Source: Chromera velia (Eukaryota > Sar > Chromeraceae). Taken from it: a stretch of 27,733 bases of DNA. The position numbers and the translations under genes are program-made. Positions 20,877-27,733 of the stretch are shown piece after piece. The stretch covers positions 9,170 to 36,902 of the forward strand of contig JAHBMJ010001037.1 of the NCBI GenBank assembly GCA_018398765.1, written 5' to 3'. The notes under the pieces were generated by a model that was not told where the DNA came from, did no database searches, and saw only the letters and a list, made by a program, of their open reading frames with translations. Position 1 is the first letter of the stretch; each line of letters starts with the position of its first letter.

Positions 20877-22907
20877 TCAGCTCTCTGTCTTGAAGGGCGA
20901 GCGGAGGATTCGTGTGTGATCTGCCGCGGAGGCGTCGGAGAAGTCGAAGGGCCCCATCCACACCCACAGGATGAAGGCCTGGACGCCCACGATTAGCAGA
21001 GGGAGGAAGACCGTGAGCTCGGAAATTAGCTGCGCCCTTTCCACAGGCCCCGTCATGCGAACCTTCTGACCCTCATAATTCTCCGACGTGGCGTTCTATC
21101 GCTTGGCCACTTCGAAGGCAATCACCAGAATGACTGCGAACGAAATCAGCCAGGCAGAAAAGGAAAACCTGCAGGTGTCATGCACAGACGGGGAATTAAA
21201 GAGCTTTGCGCTGAAATTGTTCTGTTTATTTGTTTAGCACGGAATGGAATCAGACTGCATGACAATGCTGTGCGAGGACAAGAAAGAGAAACCCCAGGCA
21301 TGCAGGCCAAGCTTCGTCTTGTGTGCATGTGTCGACACGCAGCGCTAGAGAATTTAATAATGCATAACATGCATGCATTTTTGTGTGAAAGGATCTAAGG
21401 AGCCTTTCATACATGAAGAGTTCCTTCCTTCAATTCAAACGATCGAGGGAGCCGTTTTTTGAGAAGATATTCAGAACTTCGAATCGAGATCAGATCGATA
21501 GCCATGCAAACAATGCAAACAAAGGAGGGAAACGCACGTGGGGCATTTGACTTTCTTCTGCTTACAGCTAGAGTCTCTTCCGGGTTTCTTTCCACTTAAA
21601 TCTGAATCGATCGGTACTACAGACTCCTTCTTTCTCGGCAAATCATATACCCTTACGCACATCGAGCTCGGAAACGTGGGTAGAAAACATACTCCCGTAT
21701 AGATCGATGGCTGAATCTGCAGCATGATGGCATATTTCGATTGACACTCCATAGAGATCCTTCGAGGGTCGTCTCTGCAACCTGCCTGACTAACTGACTG
21801 ACCAGGTGACTACGGAGACAGTTCCGATGAAGACACCCACAATGGTCAGGTAGGCCATCACCGTTGTAAGGCCAAGACCTGCAGGCCGCTATATGAGGCT
21901 CATCTCATCACAGCAGTCCTTAGACCTACACGCCATGTCGCCGATAGCCTCCGTGGTGACCATGGCAAACGCGACCGCGCACCCGCTCAACCCCGAGGCC
22001 AAGCAAACGAGCACCACCCCCATGGGCAGGTGCATGTGGAACTGGAAGGATGCCGCATCCTGCTGGTCGAAGTCGATGAACTCCATGCCGAAGACCAGAC
22101 AACTGAGGATACCCAGGAAGAGGGCGGGGGTCGCAAACGTGAAGAGGAAGGGCAGGGCCCCCTTCATCAGATTGGTAGTGATGCCGTCCAGCATCTCCAA
22201 GATGGTCTGTCTCTTGAACTTATCAAAGTTTTTCCGCTGAACTTCCTTATACTTCCCCCCCTCTAGCTCAAACAAGGCAGAGTTTGCCCCTAGCCTTATG
22301 CATTCGTCAATGATCGCTTCGGTATCTGATTTTTTTAGACACGATTTGGGAACCTTGATGTCCGACAGCTGGAGCGTTCGAGGGAAGACGCTGCTGATCC
22401 CCTGAGCGACCACCTGGTCGTCCAGCTCAAGGATGAACAGAATCTCCACGGAGGCCAAGATCACCTCCCCCATTTCCATCTCGGCGCTGAGGATGCCGTG
22501 CGCCGCAGTCAGCATCACCTGGGCAGGGAATGCGATCGTGGACAGGAAGAGGAGAGGGTAGGCGACCCACTCGGTGCCGTAGGACCTCACCTGCAGCTTC
22601 TGTATGTTGCGGAGCCGCATGACGTTGAAGCCGAGCATGTCCTCGCGCACACTGCTGATGACTTTCAGGCAGACGAGGATGAGGGCGACAGTGCGGAGGA
22701 AGACGGAGAGAACGCTGAAGGCCGCGATATCGTTGGACAGGGCGAGGACCTGGACCACTGCCCGCACCATCACAAGAGGCTGCGGGGTGGTGGAGTTGAA
22801 GAACGAGTTGTCCAGGTTGTACAGTCCTGGGTTGATCGCCATGATGGCAATCACCTGCAATCACACACACACACACACATACACACACACTCACACACAC
22901 ACACACA

Positions 22908-22940
<33 letters not shown>

Positions 22941-23536
22941 TCATTGTGCATGGCAATCAACCGGGTGCATATTTTCGTACGCATTAATGCGCGTCTACTC
23001 ATTGAATGTATTGTGCACGCCCCCCCAAGAGTCAATGACGATACACAAGCCTCTCTCCGTCCCCATTTAGATACACCTTCATTCGATCTGGATTCATTTT
23101 TTGAGAAGGCACTCACCTGTACTGCGAAGGTCAATGCAAAGAGCACAAGGGCCAGCCAGGGGTGTGGGAGAGTCCTGGGGTCTTCCCTCAGTGCGGGGTT
23201 TCTCTTTGCATCCGGCCCCTCGTGGCTGTACGAGTTGAAGCAGCTGGCCACATAGACGTTCAACAGGTTTCCCGTCTCCATCTTGATCCAACCTTTCGTG
23301 GAGTCGTCCTCCTCTTCTTCCGTCTGGGTGTTTTCATCGCCCCATTCCATTGGAGCCTCGCTACGTACATTTCTTTGCCGCACTGCATAGGGGGCAGGGT
23401 ATGGCGGCTGTGGAGCATAAGGGTGGGGGGCGGGCTCGTGAGGGGAGAGCTGGGCGGGGTGGTGGGAAGAGGGCCCGACGGGGCCGTACGGGTACCCGAA
23501 GGCAGGACCCGAGGCGCTGGGATGAATGGAGGCCAT
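20877..23536 (-). CDS. Polytopic membrane protein of unknown function, four exons, with in-frame TAG
   Basis: I do not recognise the family. Exons (minus strand): 23536-23117, 22854-21930, 21878-21803, 21168 onward. Intron phases are 0, 1 and 2, and intron 2 is only 51 bp. The first ~60 residues are Pro/His/Tyr-rich (PYAPQPPYPAPYAVRQ), then an acidic run (TQTEEEEDDS), then the first hydrophobic helix (LALVLFALTFAVQVIAIMAI, about 128-147). More hydrophobic segments follow in exon 2 (about residues 185-210, 240-265, 365-395 and 420-440), exon 3 (YLTIVGVFIGTVSVV) and exon 4 (FSFSAWLISFAVILVIAF). The frame reaches TAG (21098-21096) after residue 497. It then stays open for 72 codons, including a hydrophobic stretch LTVFLPLLIVGVQAFILW, to TGA at 20879-20877. 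A loop in exon 2 contains FILELDDQVV. It may be a recent pseudogene, a readthrough gene, or an intact gene with a sequence error. Confidence 0.75.
22861..22938. repeat. CA microsatellite in intron 1 of the membrane-protein gene
   Basis: About 78 bases of (CA)n with a few T interruptions occupy the 3' end of intron 1 (23116-22855). On the coding strand this reads as (TG)n ending five bases before the acceptor TTGCAG. Confidence 0.9.
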
Positions 23537-23840
23537 GCTTTCTCAATTAACGAACGCTTGTTTGCTCGAGGGATCGGCCAAAGGAACGCCTAACTGTTTT
23601 GTGGAACAACAGAAGGAAAGATACGCGATCGAGATCAGTCGAAGAGTTCTCAGTCTGATAGACTGACATGCACCCTTGACTGCGATCTTTGTGTGTATGT
23701 ACTTTGGCGTTGTGTGATCTCTTCTGTTCTCTCTTGTTGCTGGTTGTCTTTCTTTCAATTGATTGATCGTCGGATGTATACACTGTCATGCGGACCGCTG
23801 AGTCGCTGTCTGACATTGTCTGACTCGGTGATTGCTACAT
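23537..23840. other. 5' flank of the membrane-protein gene
   Basis: Upstream sequence of the minus-strand gene that starts at 23536. It should contain the promoter, but I can identify no specific element. Confidence 0.35.
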
Positions 23841-24690
23841 CTACTATACTTAATACGGCGAGCCCTTTTTTTTTAGCCACACGCGCCTGCATGCGTTTTG
23901 GATTAAAACTGGTTTTTTTAGACACACGTGCGGGGGGCGCGGGGTTTTTTTAACTCTCTTAATCCCCCAATTTTGGGTTTAGACACACGCGCGGGGGGCG
24001 CGGGGGCCCCGGAAAGACCACCGCCAAAAATGGTCCCGCAAGCGAAAAATTAACCAAACGCTACGGGTGAGTGCCTTGCGCGCGCCGCGCCATATATGAC
24101 TCGCGCCCGCGAAAAGGGTGAGTGCCTTGGAATTGAAATTATCCGGCTGGGGACATTTGACGGGCCATAAATGTTTGACGCGCCAGGCCGAAATATTTGA
24201 CGGGCCACAGATATTTGACGGGCCGGGCTATTGTTTGACGGGCCAGGGATATTTGATGAGCCTGACAGTCTTGACCGGCTCCTTTTTTTGATAGGCCAGG
24301 CTAGTCTACTATATTTAATACGGCAAGCCCTTTTTTTTTAGCTACACGCGCCTGCATGCGTTTTTTTAGACACACGCGCGGGGGGCGCGGGGACCCCAGA
24401 AAGACTACCATCAAAAATAGTCCCGCAAGCGAAAAATTAACCAAACGCTACAGGTGACTCCCCCAGGGTGAGTGCCTTGCGCGCGCCGCGCCATATGACT
24501 CGCGCCCGTGAAAAAGGTGAGTGCTTTGAAATTGAAATTATTCGGCTGGGGACATTTGACGTACAGGCCATAAATGTTTGACAGGCCAGGGATTTTTGGC
24601 GAGCCTGCCAGCCAAGCTTACTAACCAGCCTGCACCAAGGTATTTTAATAGGCCATGTACACGCTATTTTGACGGGACTAACGGCCGGTA
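23841..24690. repeat. Two-copy dispersed repeat with GACGGGCC array
   Basis: A unit starting CTACTATAYTTAATACGG occurs at 23841 and again at 24306. Shared landmarks in order: a T-run plus AGCYACACGCGCCTGCATGC, AGACACACGCGCGGGGGGCG, CCCGCAAGCGAAAAATTAAC, GGTGAGTGCCTTGCGCGCGC, a CGGCTGGGGACATTTGACG boundary, then TTTGACGGGCC-type motifs. Copy 1 carries an extra ~60-bp internal repeat of the AGACACACG module (about 23920-24000) and a longer tail. Copies differ by scattered substitutions and small indels, so the duplication is older than the one at 262-885. No coding sequence is seen. Confidence 0.8.
24153..24303. repeat. Degenerate tandem array of ATATTTGACGGGCCA units
   Basis: About eight units of 18-22 bp follow one another, each with a core close to TTTGACGGGCC. 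The last three have decayed (TTTGATGAGCC, CTTGACCGGCTCC, TTTGATAGGCC). A shorter run recurs at about 24552-24605, and isolated units lie near 24631 and 24669. Units are adjacent, without spacers, so this is a minisatellite and not a CRISPR-type array. Confidence 0.75.
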
Positions 24691-25324
24691 TGCTGGGACA
24701 TGCTATTATAATAAGAACCTAGAGAAGTATGTGCTCTTCAGACAGCTAAGCGCTTTAAGTTCTCCTACGGTGCACCGTTTGTTGAGAGAAGGCACGGTCT
24801 CCATCGGGTTAATCAATCATACCTTCCTTCATGGATCGATCAACGTGATACATGCAAGCGCGAAAAAGATAAAATGTATGCAAAAAAAGAAAAATCCAAA
24901 GAGCAAAAAAAGATAAATGCATGCATCTCGCTCACACCGCACGCACAACATATTTGTCCGGTACAGCACATCATCACAGTGCCATATAGTCACTCGATCC
25001 CAGGATCAACAAACCGCCCACGCTAGAGAACGCGCGCCCCCCCCTCCGTTCCGCCACTGTCTTTTCTCTATCACTGTAGGCTTTGTGTGCAAAGAAAAGC
25101 CGCAGGTAATGCAGGGCATCTAGAATAAATCAGTCGAAGAGTTCAGAAGTTATGCCTACACGTTGGAATACTATGCATTCAATTAAGTCAGAAGAATACA
25201 GAGTCTACGTAACAACCCGTGCATACGCATCCATTCATAAATTAGGAGAGGAGAAGCAGTGCGTACCACTCCATGTAAAAACGATTTATGCAAAAAAGAA
25301 AAAGATCATTGATACACCAGCAGC
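24691..25324. other. Region 3' of the retrotransposon, with A-rich tracts
   Basis: This region lies downstream of the LINE coding frame and probably includes its 3' untranslated region. A-rich GCAAAAAAAGAAAAA tracts occur at about 24862-24915 and again near 25290-25308. They lie on the strand opposite to a LINE poly(A) tail, so I cannot place the element's 3' end. Confidence 0.4.
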
Positions 25325-27733
25325 TCAGCAAACAAACACATCAGTAGAGTCTTTTGATAGCAACCACTTTCTCTCTCTTTCTTGGGCTCTGTCTAATTTG
25401 GCTTCAATTTCGGCTACAATTGCATTCAGAGCCTCTCGCTCTGCTCTTGTTTCTGTGCATTCAGTCAGCCGGTGCAGTAGATCGTCTGCTTTGCCCCTGC
25501 ATACAGGGCAAACCGCGTCTTCCAGCCCTCTGTACGGTGCATGGGGGCGACCACCAAGCAACATATACAGCAAGGCTGAAAAAGGGCCTGAGGACCAGAT
25601 CGTAGCGCGAGGAAGGGAAACGAAAAGGGGGGATGAAGGGGATGAAGGAAAAGTAGAGGAAAGGAAGAGGAGAGACGAACGTTGGGCAGTAGGATAAGAT
25701 GTTTGGAACACATTCGGTCTGACGCCTCTGCCAAACTGCAAAACCGCCCCCCGTGAAGCGGCCCTTTCTAGACAACCATCAATCCATTCATCAACTTCCC
25801 GGTTGATCACTGCTCAGAGTCTTAAGAGAAGGAAACAGCCAAGCTTGGTGGCTTTCTTTCTTCTTCTGATGGTTGGATTGACAGTCATAAATTCTTCCAA
25901 TCCGGTCGACCCAATCAATTTTTGTGCGTGCATCATAGAGGAAGGACAATCACCATTCATTAAAGCCGACCAGGCACCCGCGGGCATCTTGAGGTCAATA
26001 TGTTTTAAGTTAGTCAAATACCCAGCAAGTCTCATCGACACATGCACACGTGCAGGAAGTAGACCGACAGCACACAGAGTAGGTACACGGAAAGAAGAGA
26101 GAGACAGATTCAAAGCCCAATGGACAAAGCGCAATTGAAGGATATCTAATGCATCCATGTCTGACTTGCGGATAGGCAGACAGTCAAACGCGTATAGAGC
26201 AACAGGCAACCAGAAAGTGCATAAACACAAAATTTTTGCTACGGGGGGCAGGCGACCTAAAGAGACTGCCATGCTCTTTGCATGACCTATCCGTCTACTC
26301 GCTATGCTAAGCCTTTCTTCTATTACCTCCCTTAAGTCTCCCCCTTCAAACAAAAAAACACCCAGATACTTATACGACCCCACTCTCTCGACTTCTTTTC
26401 CCTCAAACATAAGCCTGCCTTCAATTGCAGGGTAAAAGTCGGACAGACGCATGATTTTCGTCTTTTTTAAATTAACAGTGAGCCCTCTCTCTTCACAGAA
26501 AGAATTCAATTCATTCAAGCTGACCTGCAAGTCATACACGCTCTCAGCAACGAGGACAAGGTCATCGGCATAACCAAGGCTATCGCACTCAACCCCACCG
26601 AGCAGAACCTCTGCACGACCGGAAGCCTTCACTCTTTCATGCAGATCATTGATGAAAATCAAGAAGAGAAGAGGGGAGAGAGGATCCCCTTGTTTCACCC
26701 CTTTCTCTTCCTTGAACATAAAAGGGCTGCCAGTGATGCTTCCGTACACATTTGTATACATTGCCCGAATCATTTTGACATCAACTGCACTCACTCCCTG
26801 CTTCAGCAAAACTTTAAACAAAACATCCCTGGGTAGGGAGTCAAAGGCTTTGCTGAAGTCTACAAAGCATGCTAACAAGGACTTCTTTCGTTTCTTTGCC
26901 TTTTGCATCAGCGCAGTAAGTGCCCCGATGGCTTCTCTTATTCCTACCCCTTGCTGAAAACCCAACTGCCTATGGTCAATCTTCACTTGCGATGTAAGAC
27001 GGGCAGAGAGGAGTGAAGAAAAGAGTTTTGGTAAGAGTAAGATAACATGAATCGGACGCCATTCACCAGGGTCGGGGGAAGGAGGCCCCTTTGGAACCGG
27101 ACAGATTTTAATTACACTCCATTCATCTTGCCAAGCGGATGTCAAGTGAATTAAGTTCAAATGGATAAATAACAAAGCACGAGAAAGAGGCGAATATTGA
27201 AAGCAGAGGGAGAGGTGGTTGGGGGCGAGTCCGGACAACCCTGCAGCCTTTTCTTCCTTTGTGGACCGGAGGACTTTCCTTATTTCTTCTATGCAAAAAT
27301 AAGGGCGAGACGGAGGGATTGGTGGGGGCAAAGGGGGAGAGTGAATACCAGAAGGAACTTGATGAAAATAGGTATGCAGTTACGAAAAAACGCCAGGGTG
27401 CAAAGAAGAGTTAAAAACAGGTGGGGCTGGCTGCGAAGGAGGGAAAGGGGGAGCACTTTCTTGTGCAGATTCCCTGCCAGAGGGAGAGTCGGCGAAGATG
27501 GAAGCCCAGTGACAGGAAAAGTCTTTTACTGAAGGCTGGGAACCAGGAGGGGCTTTCTCTCTATTGCTTCTTTGCAGCTTTCTTCTCAATGACCAGACCT
27601 TTGAAGGGTTAGAGGACAACTCGAGTGCAACCTTTTCTGCACAGAGCTTTTCGTACGCCTTTCTTTTCCTGTTGTGCAATCGCTGACATCTGCGGGCCTG
27701 CCTCTCAACTGTCTGTCTTAAGGCAACCACGTT
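25325..27733 (-). mobile_element. LINE-type non-LTR retrotransposon, 3' portion, runs off the window
   Basis: One minus-strand frame runs from the window edge (27733) to TGA at 25327-25325. It is interrupted only by TAA at 27382-27380 and TGA at 25816-25814, with no frameshift. In order it encodes a basic linker typical of the region between endonuclease and reverse transcriptase (RRCQRLHNRKRKAYEKLC and KVWSLRRKLQ), the reverse transcriptase domain, and a C-terminal zinc-knuckle-like motif C-x2-C-x8-H-x4-C (25510-25457). No RNase H domain is apparent. The endonuclease should lie beyond the right edge. The two stops mark a recently inactivated copy. Confidence 0.88.
25814..27379 (-). pseudogene. 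Reverse transcriptase domain of the LINE
   Basis: This is the segment between the two in-frame stops. Counting from the Met at 27331, the polymerase motifs are DFSKAFDSLP (158-167, first catalytic Asp), GVKQGDPLSPLLF (211-223) and GYADDLVL (YADD at 254-257, genomic 26572-26561, the catalytic Asp pair). The thumb-side KTKIMRLS and GSYKYLGVFL stretches follow, as in other non-LTR elements. The catalytic residues are intact, so only the flanking nonsense codons disable the copy. The enzyme would copy element RNA into DNA at a nicked target. Confidence 0.88.

Noticed and set aside
21471..21752. 93-codon minus-strand open frame inside intron 3 of the membrane-protein gene
   Set aside because: It is hydrophilic, without membrane segments or motifs, and the exon 3 to exon 4 junction joins in phase without it.
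22427..22854. Continuation of the long alternative frame through the CA-repeat intron into a shifted frame of exon 2
   Set aside because: That frame translates the microsatellite as Val/Cys repeats and then Arg/Pro/His-rich sequence. The spliced frame gives coherent membrane segments.
24153..24303. Possible CRISPR-like array of TTTGACGGGCC units
   Set aside because: Units are adjacent and degenerate, without unique spacers of constant length, and the genome is eukaryotic.

Overview
The window is nuclear DNA from a single-celled eukaryote. Three genes are interrupted by GT-AG introns whose 3' ends are almost always TGCAG. Intergenic spaces are large and full of microsatellites, and there is a non-LTR retrotransposon and at least two inverted-repeat elements. 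The mix of compact introns, long simple-repeat spacers, a eukaryotic cytosolic alanyl-tRNA synthetase and an unrecognised polytopic membrane protein would fit an alveolate or other protist alga, for example a chromerid. That assignment is an inference and weak.

Layout. Positions 1-1361 hold a 309-bp tandem duplication ending in a GC-rich hairpin. Positions 1362-5488 (+) are a four-exon alanyl-tRNA synthetase. Positions 5489-7609 are AT-rich and repetitive, with a 42-44 bp tandem repeat. Positions 7610-9109 (-) are an intronless major facilitator transporter. It faces, across about 710 bp, an eight-exon multicopper oxidase at 9823-14067 (+) that keeps all the expected copper ligands. Positions 14068-17400 are intergenic with tetranucleotide microsatellites. 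Positions 17404-19470 contain an inverted-repeat structure, a 1.2-kb element with 46-bp terminal inverted repeats, and a 477-bp MITE-like element with an 8-bp candidate target duplication. Positions 20877-23536 (-) are a four-exon polytopic membrane protein of unknown function whose last exon carries an in-frame TAG. Positions 23841-24690 are a two-copy repeat carrying a degenerate TTTGACGGGCC array. Positions 25325 to the window end (-) are the 3' part of a LINE-type retrotransposon whose single frame is broken by one TAA and one TGA.

The host genes do not look like one pathway: one is translation housekeeping, one a transporter, one a copper oxidase, one an unknown membrane protein. The most unusual signals concern gene expression. 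Many 5' splice sites begin with GTCA or GTCG, often repeated in tandem exactly from the first intron base. The membrane-protein gene has an amber codon followed by 72 further open codons, a plausible membrane segment, a normal stop and a candidate poly(A) signal. I see no operon, CRISPR array, rRNA or tRNA.
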